Position numbers and translations under genes: made by a program. A stretch of 64,000 bases of DNA from CBDAUN01 sp965214875 (lineage in GTDB: Bacteria > Pseudomonadota > Gammaproteobacteria > Arenicellales > JAJDZL01): contig OZ243980.1 in the NCBI GenBank assembly GCA_965214875.1, forward strand, positions 3,348,001-3,412,000. The letters are read 5' to 3'. The first letter of the stretch is position 1. Each line of letters begins with the position of its first letter. The notes beneath the pieces were generated by a model that saw only the letters and a list, made by a program, of their open reading frames with translations, did not search any database and was not told the origin of the DNA. Below, in pieces: positions 16,238 to 25,354 of this stretch.

Positions 16238-19200
16238 TCACGAATCGCGGCCGGCAGTCCTCGCTGACCATATCCACCAGCGCCTTAAACATTCCTCTGC
16301 AACACCTTCAGGCAAGCCTGTTGCTTGCGGACTCGCTAAAGCTCGAATCTTGATTTCACTCTCATTAAGAATGGGACGGTCATCAAGATATCCGTATTCA
16401 TAAAAATACTCTTCTAGTTTTTCTACACTTTTGGTTCTGAAACCCCTCAGCCGAGGATCCTCTCTTGCCTTAAGTGCTGATATAAGCTTTTCCGGGTCAC
16501 TTCCCAATTCACGCGATAAGTCCGCAATAGGTTCGAGATACCTCTCGCTCACAGCATCGTTTCCCATTAGCGCGCCAATATCTATAGTGCGGCTTCGCCC
16601 CTGGTTCCATGCTTCGCAAAACTCTTCAAGCAATCCGACCCGAGAATCGATTTCACTAGCTGAATTCGAGCATGAGCAGAGTTGTTCTGCAAGCGCTGTG
16701 CCGGAAACTATTTTCCATTGGCCAGCCCTCTCAAATCCTTTCAGAAGAAACTTATGCAGCAATGGCAAATTGTCCCACAGCACATAAAGGAAGTGTTGGC
16801 GCGAATATCCTTGCGAAGGGGAAAATGCCGGCACACTCAGCCTGGTTCCGTATTCTTCCGTTGAATCTCCACCTGGCTCCGGGATTGTCTCCTTCGGTGG
16901 AACTTCAATGCCGCCAGGCCCGGTTGCAGCATCCTGTTTGCGAATGACTCCCAGGTCATGTTCTTTTACATCAACACCAACATCCTCACCGATGGCACGA
17001 CGAAAGCGGTCTGGGTCCAGAGGGTCGCTTGTCAAATAGAAAATTTGACGTCCTTGATCGTGCGCTATGCGAGCAAGACTGGAAACGATGGCCTCGAACC
17101 TTAAAGGATCGCTCTGATCTAGAGCCTCGTCCAGAAACAAAGGAAGCGTTGCTCCTCGCTCGACTTCCTCAGCGAATGCCAAGCGCACGGCGATCAGCAG
17201 CTGAGTACGCGTACCATCTGACAGTTCATCCAATTCCCGGCTCTGTTGACTGATCAGGTCCTCAGCGCATAACCTTGGCAACTCCGAATTGCGATTCAAG
17301 CGCAACCCATATCCGTGACGAGTAAATTCCGAAAAGTGATTGCGCGCCCGCTCGAAAACGCGAGGCATCTGATTCTGCTCGTATTCATGTTCAACCAAAT
17401 CGACCAGAAACCTTCCAGCCGCTACGAATATCGTCTTGTCTCTAAGATCTTGCAACTCTGTACGGGTCCTTTCGCGTTGAGCAATCCGCTCCTGAAGATC
17501 ATTGCTGCCACAGGCATTTCTCACTGCCACATCGATTTCGGCTATATTTTTACGCAATCTGCCCGCCTCCATTTCCGCATTAGCGAGTTTCTGTTGCAAT
17601 AGTTCGAGTGCCGCCATATCGGATTCTGGCAGTTCTATTTCTCCAGCATTTGTAAGCTCATTTCGAGAAAAGGCGATCTGGCCTTCAAGAGCGGTAGCAT
17701 TCTTCTGCAATTCATGGAATTCAGGCAAGAACTGCAGCAAATTAGTCAGTCCAAGCGAATCTTCGTTTTTTAAAGACGCTTTCTCGTAGATCTGCCTCAT
17801 CGATTCGATTTCCTGATTCCGGCTAGCGCGAACCACCTCCAGTTGAGAACCGGCTTCAGACTCGTCGCTCATCGCCTTGGCAAGTTGATCACTACGATCT
17901 GCAAGATTACCGAGGTATTCCCTCGCGAACTTGGCGTTTTCCGGTTTTGGCTCATCATGATTTTGCAGAATTTCCGACAGATTCGAGAAATTCTTTTCGA
18001 ATCTCCTTTCTAGATCAGCAACGCGGCCCGCTGCGCATTCGCACTTATTAAGCGCTGCTTGATATCGGTCTAAAGATCTTGCCATATCCACTAGCTCTGC
18101 ATCTGGCAATATGGATTCGAGGCCCAGATGCTCCAGCAGATGAGCTCTTCGCTCCTCAAGCTGGGGCTCCTTCGCGTGAATCTCGGCTAATTGGTTTTCG
18201 AGGGTTTTCCTTTCCACAGCGCGGTCACGAGCGCGCCGGATGCGGGATTCAATAGATATTGCATCCTCCTCCAAGCTGCGCAGCTGAGCCCCGACCAACG
18301 AATCAACCCAATTTTCCAGTGATGGAACATTCAGCTTGGCATATGATTTTTCCACGCTTTGTCGCTCGCTTGCACCGGATTTCGTGCCGCGCATAAGCAA
18401 GACCGGCGCTATGATTCCGACAGCTAAGGCTAATAGCAAGCTGAAAAACGAATCAATAAGGACTGCCATGCCGGCGCCGACAACAGCCATTGCCGCAGCA
18501 AGCAAGATCCAGACCCCTCGGCCCCTAATTCGGTCTCGTGTCGATTCGGTCGCAGGCGCACGAAGCCACCGCCGCAACAAATCGATCGCAGCATGAAGGT
18601 CCTTAAGCTGGCCTGCTTCATCCGAGCCAAGCTCGATGTATTCAAGAAGACGCAGCCGCTCCTCAATGGCTATTCTCTGCTGACGATGCATATCGGCATC
18701 TTGCAAGAAGTTGAATAGCTGATTGCGGTTTTCCAATGTGAAGTTGACTTGATCCACATTCCCGCAACCCAAAGCTGACAAAGCCGACTCCAGCTCAGCT
18801 TGGCATTCGGAGAAATTCGTCTTGGCGCTTTGAAGTTGCAAGTCAATCTGGGTCAACTCTTCGGCATTCTGCCGCCAAACGTTGAGGCTGGCTTTGTTCA
18901 ACACCTCGGAAAGGCGTGAGTCCTGCTTGGCAGCACGGGCAGTGTCTCGTTGATTTTCGAGGATTCGAATGCTCTTTTCCAAATTGTCGACACGCTCCTG
19001 GATTTTCTTGATTTGATCTGGCTCTTCGCCGCTAAGATTCGCCAGGGCTTTGGGCAAAGACGCAATTCTTTCCAAGACCGAGTCGCGCTTTTCTTCGAGT
19101 TCTACCAACTCGATCGCTTTAGAAACTAGCGGTAGACGACGAGCATCTCTCTCCGCCTCATCCAAATGTTTTTGCAGAGTGTTCAGTTCATCTGCCTGAC

Positions 19201-19732
19201 GCTGCAGACCTTTTTGGCTTTGTTCTGCTCCTTGAACCTTGCTTTCGCGATCGTTGAATTCTTGGCGCTGCTTGCGGCATTTACTCTTGGAAACCACAGG
19301 AAAGCATTCTTTGCGAACCTGAAGCAAGTCGCATCCGCCCGACATCTGCCGCTTGATCTCGGAGGCGATATCTTTGGTGCCGTCCAGGGATGGATCGATC
19401 AGATCCTTCAGATGGAGAAAAAAGCTCCGGTGATGGTGAAATGCCGGAATTCCCGGTGGCGATCTGAGTTCGCCGTCAGAGCGCCAGTCAAGAAACTGAC
19501 CATTGCGTTGTGCTTGCCAAGTCTTTCCTCCGAGTTGGAATCGCCCGCTAACGCGGGTATTTTCAGCAGCGCCTAAGTCATCCCAGTACAGCCGCTTGAC
19601 CGCGCGGCAAATGCTCGACTTGCCAATTGCATTCGGTCCAAAGATGATATGAATGCCTGAATCAGACAACTCTAATTCGAATGGCTCGTCAATCCCGGGC
19701 AGCCGATCGATTTTCAGCCGCTCCAATATCAT
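16238..19732 (-). CDS. YhaN/SbcC-type SMC-like ATPase with C-terminal extension
   Basis: 1164 residues. The N-terminus holds Walker A FGPNAIGKSS at 31-40. Two long coiled-coil arms follow (about 150-410 and 480-800), interrupted by a pair of hydrophobic helices near 410-450 (GVWILLAAAMAVVGAGMAVL and the next segment). The ABC half-site (ELSDGTRTQLLIAVRLAF) and Walker B (LPLFLDEALDQSD) follow near 880-920. This is the Rad50-like partner of a Mre11-like nuclease, close to YhaN. The last 200 residues, after a proline/glycine linker, form an extra globular domain I do not recognise. The start overlaps the nuclease stop by four bases. Role: ATP-gated processing of DNA ends, in repair or defence. 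Confidence 0.85.
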   Translation of the reverse strand: MILERLKIDRLPGIDEPFELELSDSGIHIIFGPNAIGKSSICRAVKRLYWDDLGAAENTRVSGRFQLGGKTWQAQRNGQFLDWRSDGELRSPPGIPAFHHHRSFFLHLKDLIDPSLDGTKDIASEIKRQMSGGCDLLQVRKECFPVVSKSKCRKQRQEFNDRESKVQGAEQSQKGLQRQADELNTLQKHLDEAERDARRLPLVSKAIELVELEEKRDSVLERIASLPKALANLSGEEPDQIKKIQERVDNLEKSIRILENQRDTARAAKQDSRLSEVLNKASLNVWRQNAEELTQIDLQLQSAKTNFSECQAELESALSALGCGNVDQVNFTLENRNQLFNFLQDADMHRQQRIAIEERLRLLEYIELGSDEAGQLKDLHAAIDLLRRWLRAPATESTRDRIRGRGVWILLAAAMAVVGAGMAVLIDSFFSLLLALAVGIIAPVLLMRGTKSGASERQSVEKSYAKLNVPSLENWVDSLVGAQLRSLEEDAISIESRIRRARDRAVERKTLENQLAEIHAKEPQLEERRAHLLEHLGLESILPDAELVDMARSLDRYQAALNKCECAAGRVADLERRFEKNFSNLSEILQNHDEPKPENAKFAREYLGNLADRSDQLAKAMSDESEAGSQLEVVRASRNQEIESMRQIYEKASLKNEDSLGLTNLLQFLPEFHELQKNATALEGQIAFSRNELTNAGEIELPESDMAALELLQQKLANAEMEAGRLRKNIAEIDVAVRNACGSNDLQERIAQRERTRTELQDLRDKTIFVAAGRFLVDLVEHEYEQNQMPRVFERARNHFSEFTRHGYGLRLNRNSELPRLCAEDLISQQSRELDELSDGTRTQLLIAVRLAFAEEVERGATLPLFLDEALDQSDPLRFEAIVSSLARIAHDQGRQIFYLTSDPLDPDRFRRAIGEDVGVDVKEHDLGVIRKQDAATGPGGIEVPPKETIPEPGGDSTEEYGTRLSVPAFSPSQGYSRQHFLYVLWDNLPLLHKFLLKGFERAGQWKIVSGTALAEQLCSCSNSASEIDSRVGLLEEFCEAWNQGRSRTIDIGALMGNDAVSERYLEPIADLSRELGSDPEKLISALKAREDPRLRGFRTKSVEKLEEYFYEYGYLDDRPILNESEIKIRALASPQATGLPEGVAEECLRRWWIWSARTAGRDS

Positions 19733-21072
19733 CGCGTATCGCCCGGTTTTGTCTGGGATAGCATTGCATTCAATGCTGTCATCCCGGATTGGAGGAGAGT
19801 GTCGCGCAAAGCCGCATCAGACATGGGATTGACCGCATTGCGATGCTCGTCAATGACTGTCCAGCATTCGTCGCGGGCAACATCGCCCAACGCAGTTCGC
19901 GCCTGCTCCAGCAGCTCACGCGACTGGTCGTTGCTCTGTTCAAGGTCGATCAACCTTTGGGCCATCAGTGCGGCAGGGCCTTTCCCCTTCGCGATTTCGA
20001 TCAAATCAATTTGCGGTTCAATCGCAGAAATGATCTTTGCATAAAACACGGCTGTTCCGTCGACAAGTCGCCCCAAATCCCTCCACTTACCGCTATCGAC
20101 CCATCTGCGGATCTGTTCAAGGCAGGGACTCGCCCCAGTTAGTCGTGCAACCAGTCCGACCGCGCGAAGCTCGCAATTTTCCAGATTGAGCCGACGCACA
20201 CACTCTTCAGCCTCGCGCAACAGCCGGTCAGCAACGTCTTCGACATCGTCTATCCCCTCAACCGAGATCACCACATCCTCCCAGCGAAGCGGCGCAAGCG
20301 GGACATGCTCCAGCTGAATTCCGCCCCCGTTGCCCAATCGTACAATCCATGGGCCATGGGGGCCGGTTTCCGACCGGTCTAGTCCCACCAAAGATCCGAG
20401 ATAGCCCGATGGACGACCGCCTGCCAGCGCGGAAAGACTATCGAATGAAGGCTTGTGAATGTGGCCGAGAAGCCAGGCATCATAGCCGGTATTGTCCAAT
20501 TCGATTTGCCTGATGGGAGCGTAATTGCCTCCGCCGGCATTGAGGTCGGCATGAAGCAAGCCAATTCGAGGGACGGGAGTCGATGAGGGAGCCAATGGTT
20601 TTGACAAAAGTTGAGCAACCGGACTCTGTCTAACGGCCCGCTCGCCGAAAGACCAGCCGACTATTTCGGCTACCGGTTTATCGTCTTTTGCTATTGTTCG
20701 AGACTCCCATTCGCCTCCTGCTCCCAAGATCGTGAATCCGTCAATAAGGGATGCCAGTCGCGGCAATGCTTCGACATCATGGTTGCCAGCGACGGCAATC
20801 ACATCGATTCCAGCATCCAGCAGTTGTCGCACGCATGACTCCAAAACAGGCATCACCTCGAATCTTGCATTGGCGCTTTCGACAACGTCACCCGCGAACA
20901 GCACCGCATCCATTTGCCGCTCAATTGCAAATTCTATGCAGAGCCTCAGAGTGGCTGCAGGCGTTAGATCTTCAGGCTTGGCACCCCAGGATGAAATAGC
21001 ATCCGGCAATCCCGAGCAGCTCGTGCCGAGATGCACATCTCCAACCGCAAGAATAGCAGCACGATCATCCAT
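19729..21072 (-). CDS. YhaO/SbcD-type metallophosphoesterase nuclease
   Basis: 447 residues with all Mre11/SbcD phosphoesterase motifs in order: GDVHLG (I), FAGDVVES (II), VAGNHDVE (III), LLHADL (IV) and LGHIHKP (V). The metal-binding Asp, His and Asn residues are present, so it should be an active Mn-dependent nuclease. The C-terminal half is the region that would bind the ATPase coiled-coil base. ATG 21072 is preferred over an upstream TTG because a GAGG site sits six bases before it. First gene of a two-gene operon with the 1164-residue ATPase. Confidence 0.88.
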   Translation of the reverse strand: MDDRAAILAVGDVHLGTSCSGLPDAISSWGAKPEDLTPAATLRLCIEFAIERQMDAVLFAGDVVESANARFEVMPVLESCVRQLLDAGIDVIAVAGNHDVEALPRLASLIDGFTILGAGGEWESRTIAKDDKPVAEIVGWSFGERAVRQSPVAQLLSKPLAPSSTPVPRIGLLHADLNAGGGNYAPIRQIELDNTGYDAWLLGHIHKPSFDSLSALAGGRPSGYLGSLVGLDRSETGPHGPWIVRLGNGGGIQLEHVPLAPLRWEDVVISVEGIDDVEDVADRLLREAEECVRRLNLENCELRAVGLVARLTGASPCLEQIRRWVDSGKWRDLGRLVDGTAVFYAKIISAIEPQIDLIEIAKGKGPAALMAQRLIDLEQSNDQSRELLEQARTALGDVARDECWTVIDEHRNAVNPMSDAALRDTLLQSGMTALNAMLSQTKPGDTR

Positions 21073-21539
21073 CCTTATCCTCAAAGATTCAACTGCGTCA
21101 ATCGAGAGTCGTTAATTCGGTGCCGGCACAGGTTCGATTTGACATAGCAACCGAGCATGCACGAGAATACATGCATGGACGCGGTCCGGTGAGTGCGCGG
21201 ACACTATCGAAACTGTCAGTTTGATCGTCTTTGTGCAAAGTCTAAACCGCAGGTGCTACTTGATGTCAAGCTTCCCCGTTACAAGACTGGCAGAATAGCG
21301 GTTGAATGCATATCAGATCAACTTTCGAAATTTTAACAAATTTTCTCCGGCACCACCATGGAAGAGAACAAGCCGTTCGGTAGTGTCCCAGTTTGAAAAT
21401 GGCAAAGACACATGGCAGAACAAGGCGGCCGCGGGGCCGCCCCGTATCCGCGATGTTCAGCGACATTCCACTGGTATCCGGTGCCAGCTTGACGCCGTCG
21501 CGCGGCCCGCGCTCCCGATGACCGGATGGATCAGATGGA
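21073..21539. other. Gene-free stretch with hairpin
   Basis: About 470 bases between the nuclease start and the stop of the secreted protein gene. GGCGGCC (21424-21430) pairs with GGCCGCC (21435-21441) and may end transcription of the secreted gene, but no T run follows on that strand. The nuclease promoter should lie at the left side; I could not assign boxes. Confidence 0.4.
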
Positions 21540-22238
21540 TCAGCTGTCGAGGTCCGGACAATTGTGATACTGCCTTTGCGCCTGGCTCGCCGTAGTCTGG
21601 CCGGCGAGGATCCGGGTTCCGCCCCTGGTGCCGTTGCACATGCAGTCCGCAACGTCCTGCCGGGTGCGGGCCACCGCAAAGCACCCGGTGCGGCCGAATT
21701 TTGTTAAGTCGGCGCTGCCGTCAGGTTGCAAGTTCTGCTCCGCGTTCGTGAACTCGCCGCGGGTCTTGAAGCAGAGGCGGATGTACGGATCGCGATAAAG
21801 ATTGGCGTATACAATGACTGTGTAGCGCGTATTCTTCTTCAGACTGGAGTAGGTGATGGGTTGTTGCGTTGAGGGAGTAATTCCGATTGAGCCGAGATTT
21901 GTTCTCTGCCCTGGCAAACCCTTCCCGCCTTCTTGAACCCCCACATAAACTGTTCGTGAGATTATGGAGGGACTGTTCTCCCAGTCTCTAAGATTTTGCC
22001 GTGTGATGGGGGGCAACGTGAATGTCAGGCCGCTGTTTGTGGGAGTCCCGAGATTAAATTCCGTCGGTCTGAGTTCTGACTGGCCTTGGGTGCAGGCTGC
22101 CGTGCCGGTGATTGCCGGAATGACCAGCTGCTGCGCCTGCACTGGCCCGGCTAGCAACGCCAGTAGCAGGAGGGACGCTAATTTAGCGAGGGGGGGGGGG
22201 TGTGAAATATGGAATTGTTTCATCGTGTTATTCCTCAT
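21540..22238 (-). CDS. Secreted cysteine-containing protein with C11 tract in signal peptide
   Basis: Intact relative of the array genes. ATG 22238 (MRNNTMKQFHISH) is chosen because AAGGA lies ten bases upstream and because it aligns with MRHY/MRPY of the array copies. The codons after ISH are an 11-base C tract encoding prolines, followed by the hydrophobic core KLASLLLLALLAGPVQA and a likely cleavage after VQA. The mature part of about 200 residues is Thr/Gly-rich with cysteines in GTAACTQG, YIRLCFKTRG, RTGCFAV and VADCMCNG. In the present phase the gene is ON; loss or gain of one C would end translation within or before the signal peptide. Function unknown, exported. Confidence 0.75.
   Translation of the reverse strand: MRNNTMKQFHISHPPPLAKLASLLLLALLAGPVQAQQLVIPAITGTAACTQGQSELRPTEFNLGTPTNSGLTFTLPPITRQNLRDWENSPSIISRTVYVGVQEGGKGLPGQRTNLGSIGITPSTQQPITYSSLKKNTRYTVIVYANLYRDPYIRLCFKTRGEFTNAEQNLQPDGSADLTKFGRTGCFAVARTRQDVADCMCNGTRGGTRILAGQTTASQAQRQYHNCPDLDS
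22190..22200 (+). repeat. Homopolymer tract G11 (C11 on coding strand)
   Basis: Eleven consecutive G on the plus strand lie inside the signal-peptide coding region of the minus-strand gene 21540-22238. Tracts of this length are classic slipped-strand contingency sites. Confidence 0.8.
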
Positions 22239-22312
22239 GGAAGTATTTTCCTTCATTCTACCAGTTTTTCTCTCAAAAATAGGCAAACTTTCAAACTGAG
22301 CCACTACCGAAC

Positions 22313-22553
22313 GAACGCATCGGCGGCGATGAGAGTATTTCGGACGGGGAAGATCTGGCCGAAATACTCGATCAAATCCAAAGCGTTCTGGATAGAAACG
22401 CTAATCGCTTGCAAGGTGAAGACGGGAAAGGCAAGCTGTAAAGCAGCTGAAGCCAAGTCAGTGTCCAATCGCGAAATGGGCATAATTTATGCAGTTTTTG
22501 CCTTCGGCGCGTTCGGCATTGCTGTTCTCGGGCTAATGATCCAATTTTCTTAA
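22313..22553 (+). pseudogene. Remnant of a coiled-coil/anchor gene
   Basis: One frame from 22313 encodes a charged helix (DLAEILDQIQSVLDRNANRL) up to a TAA near 22441. Another frame then carries AKSVSNREMGIIYAVFAFG and a membrane segment to the stop at 22553. Together they look like one coiled-coil plus C-terminal anchor protein broken by a frameshift. The anchor part is closely similar to the peptide at 15700-15786. It lies beside the secreted gene at 21540, echoing the array pairing in divergent orientation. Confidence 0.5.
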
Positions 22554-22962
22554 CTCCCTACAGCGAAAAACAACACTTCTCCCAAGACAAAATCGCGCTC
22601 GCCGGCGCAACCCCACTTCGCTCGGTGCCATTCACAAACCTCCGTTGCGATATGCATCGCAACGAAACCGCGACAGCCGTCCATAAACTTCAAATGCATG
22701 CTTTACAAAGCAATCTTGCAATTCAGGACGATCATTCAAACCACTCAGCAAAAGACCCGAATGCCGTGCAACACCAAGACGCGACCGCAAATCGCATAGT
22801 ACGAAGACCGGGCAACCTGGGAGCTCACAGTGCATTGGAAGTCACATCTGCGCGACTTTTAATTTCATCATAACCACTGCTGGCCAGGCAGTAAAATTGC
22901 TGCAACAGATCTTTGCGGAAACAAACCGTCGAATCGATCGCAACCAATACGCTTCAGAACCA
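22554..22962. other. Gene-free stretch
   Basis: About 400 bases before the flavin reductase gene. I see no gene or RNA signature. The promoter for the 22963-25322 genes should lie here but could not be assigned. Confidence 0.35.
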
Positions 22963-23547
22963 ATGCAGCCGAAAATTCTAGCCTTTGCAGGAAGCACGCG
23001 AGTCGCATCCATGAACAAGAAATTGATCCGTTGCGCGGCGGATGAGGCGCGGTTAATCGGTGCACATGTCACCTTGATCGATCTTCGCGACCTGCCGATG
23101 CCGCTCTACGACGGAGACTTGGAGCAAGATGAAGGAATGCCGATCAATGCAAGGAAGTTTTTCGACCTGATGAAATCGCACGACGGCATGCTGATCAGCT
23201 GTCCGGAGTACAACGGTTCGATTACCGCGGTACTGAAAAACGCAATCGACTGGGCCAGCCGCAGTGTTCCAGGCGAACCCACTCTAGCTGCTTTCCGCAA
23301 TAAGACCGCCGGATTGCTAGCCGCCACTCCCGGCGGAATCGGCGGAATCAGAGCGCTTGACAGCGTGCGCTTCATTCTCGGCAACCTCGGCGTGCTGATC
23401 GTGCCGCGCCAGTTCGGCTTAGGCAACGCAGGTTCGGCATTCGACGAAAACGGCAATCTCACCAGCGACTCGGCGCGCAGCAATGTCGCCGCAGTCGCCA
23501 AGCAGCTCGTGCAAACCACGGCGCAGCTGAAACACTGCCCAGAGTAA
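22963..23547 (+). CDS. NAD(P)H-dependent FMN reductase
   Basis: 194 residues, flavodoxin-like fold of the YieF/ChrR-type reductases. The FMN phosphate loop is AGSTRVASMNKKL near residues 9-20, and SCPEYNGSITAVLKNAIDWASR is the typical second flavin loop. A late glycine-rich loop reads TPGGIGGIRALDSVR. It reduces free or bound flavin, or quinones, with NAD(P)H. The ATG at 22963 fits the family N-terminus (MQPKILAFAGST). The FAD oxidase gene begins 8 bases after its stop, so the two are likely co-expressed. Confidence 0.88.
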   Translation: MQPKILAFAGSTRVASMNKKLIRCAADEARLIGAHVTLIDLRDLPMPLYDGDLEQDEGMPINARKFFDLMKSHDGMLISCPEYNGSITAVLKNAIDWASRSVPGEPTLAAFRNKTAGLLAATPGGIGGIRALDSVRFILGNLGVLIVPRQFGLGNAGSAFDENGNLTSDSARSNVAAVAKQLVQTTAQLKHCPE

Positions 23548-23554
23548 TGCATCA

Positions 23555-24901
23555 ATGACCGCAACTGAGTTCGCTCAAAGCTACCCGCTTCGGAGGCAGC
23601 GGCTATCGGAGCAAATGCGAGATGCGGTCAGCGTCCGTCTCGGCAAGCGCACCTCGAACCTGTTCCGCGACCGGCTGCAATCCGATTCGGAGCCGCTTTC
23701 CGTGCATGACTTCAACCATCTGCTCGAAGTCGACTCCGAGCATCGAACCCTCACCTGCGAAGGCATGATCACATACGGCGATCTGGTCGACGCATCCTTG
23801 GCGCATGGCTTCATGCCTGCCGTGGTGCCACAACTAAAGTCCATCACAATCGGCGGCGCCCTCGCTGGCATCGGCATCGAATCGACCTCCTTTCGATACG
23901 GATTGACCCACGAATCGGTTTTGGAAATGGATGTGCTGCTTCCCGATGGATCGATTGTCACCTGCACCAAGGATAACGAACACAGCGAGCTATTTTTCGG
24001 TCTGCCGAATTCCTATGGAACCCTAGGATATGTGCTCCGTCTCAAAGTCATGGCCTTGCCGGTTGCTCCATACGTCCGAATCGACCATCGACCATTTCAC
24101 GACGCTGCATCATTTTTCGAACACATCGCAGTTGCAATCAACGATGATGTCGATTTCCTTGACGGCTCGGTATTCGACCCGAACCACTACTACGTAACCG
24201 AAGGCCGGTTCGTGACTGATGCCCAGTCCGCCAGCGACTACACCTACATGGATATCTACTATCGCTCGATTCGCGAGAAGCAAACCGACTACCTGACGAC
24301 CCATGACTACCTTTGGCGCTGGGATACCGACTGGTTCTGGTGCTCGAAGAATCTGTATGCGCAAAACCCGCTGATCCGTCGGCTCGTAGGACGCAACCGG
24401 CTGAATTCGACCACCTATACCAAGGTGATGCGATTCAACTCCAAATGGGGCCTGATGCGCAGAATCAACGCCATGATGGGCTACCAGTGCGAATCCGTCA
24501 TCCAGGACATCGACATCCCGATTGGCCAGGCCGCGGAATTTCTGCGCTTCCTGTTCGATGAAATCGGCGTACTGCCGATCTGGGTTTGCCCCATCGGCAC
24601 CAGCGATGAATCCTCGCGCTACGGACTATTCCCCTTGCGCGGCGATACGAATTATGTCAATTTCGGATTTTGGGATTCGACCAGGACACGCGAACGCCGT
24701 CCCGAAGGCTTCCTGAACAAGAAGATCGAGCGCAAGACCGCGGAGCTCAGCGGCATTAAATCGCTTTATTCGGATATGTACTATGATGAGCAAGAGTTTT
24801 GGTCAACCTACAATCGCGATGCCTACGATCGGCTCAAGCAGATCTACGATCCGCATGGCAAGCTGCTTAATCTGTATGACAAGTGCGTTCTTCGAAGATA
24901 G
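23555..24901 (+). CDS. FAD-binding oxidoreductase (DHCR24/VAO-like)
   Basis: 448 residues. The N-terminal FAD_binding_4 (PCMH) fold is shown by FNHLLEVDSEHRTLTCEGMI, TYGDLVDASLAHGFMPAVVP and IGGALAGIGIESTSFRYG, ending with LGYVLRLKVMAL. The C-terminal substrate domain resembles the delta24-sterol-reductase/DHCR24-like group (GYQCESVIQDIDIP, VCPIGTSDESSRYG). Substrate unknown; oxidation or reduction of a polyprenyl or sterol-like lipid is possible. It lies between the flavin reductase and the rhodanese genes, with short gaps, in one probable operon. Confidence 0.8.
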   Translation: MTATEFAQSYPLRRQRLSEQMRDAVSVRLGKRTSNLFRDRLQSDSEPLSVHDFNHLLEVDSEHRTLTCEGMITYGDLVDASLAHGFMPAVVPQLKSITIGGALAGIGIESTSFRYGLTHESVLEMDVLLPDGSIVTCTKDNEHSELFFGLPNSYGTLGYVLRLKVMALPVAPYVRIDHRPFHDAASFFEHIAVAINDDVDFLDGSVFDPNHYYVTEGRFVTDAQSASDYTYMDIYYRSIREKQTDYLTTHDYLWRWDTDWFWCSKNLYAQNPLIRRLVGRNRLNSTTYTKVMRFNSKWGLMRRINAMMGYQCESVIQDIDIPIGQAAEFLRFLFDEIGVLPIWVCPIGTSDESSRYGLFPLRGDTNYVNFGFWDSTRTRERRPEGFLNKKIERKTAELSGIKSLYSDMYYDEQEFWSTYNRDAYDRLKQIYDPHGKLLNLYDKCVLRR

Positions 24902-24908
24902 GCGCATC

Positions 24909-25322
24909 ATGCGCTTCGCTTGGCTGCTTGCCGCCGGGCTTTGGTGCCTGAGCCGTATTGTCAGCGCCCAAATCATCCAGATTGAAACCAACGAGCAGCT
25001 GGAATCCCTGATTCGCGATGGTGTTGCGGTAGTGGACATCCGCACTCCCGAGGAGTGGAAAGCAACCGGGGTACTTCCCGAAAGCAAGTTGCTGACTTTT
25101 TTCGACCTAAACGGCAACTACAACTTGAGGCAATGGCTGCCGGCTTTTACCGAGATTGCCAAGCCGCAAGACAAGGTCGCATTGATCTGTGCGGTGGGCA
25201 ACAGATCTCATGCAGTCAGCCAATTCCTGCACCAGCAGTTCGGCTACGCCCAAATCTATAACGTAACCCGAGGCATCGACCACTGGATCAGTTCTGGCAA
25301 CTCCGTGCAACCGTGGCCATAG
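24909..25322 (+). CDS. Exported single-domain rhodanese
   Basis: 137 residues. An N-terminal signal peptide (MRFAWLLAAGLWCLSRIVSA) is followed by one rhodanese domain: VAVVDIRTPEEWKATGVLP, then the active-site loop CAVGNRS with the persulphide cysteine, and a closing IYNVTRGIDHW. It would move sulphane sulphur in the periplasm. ATG 24909 is preferred because it starts the signal peptide and lies seven bases after the FAD oxidase stop. Third gene of the flavin reductase, oxidase, rhodanese set. Confidence 0.88.
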   Translation: MRFAWLLAAGLWCLSRIVSAQIIQIETNEQLESLIRDGVAVVDIRTPEEWKATGVLPESKLLTFFDLNGNYNLRQWLPAFTEIAKPQDKVALICAVGNRSHAVSQFLHQQFGYAQIYNVTRGIDHWISSGNSVQPWP

Positions 25323-25354
25323 CGTCGTTGCGAGCTTCGCTCTCTGTGCTGCAA

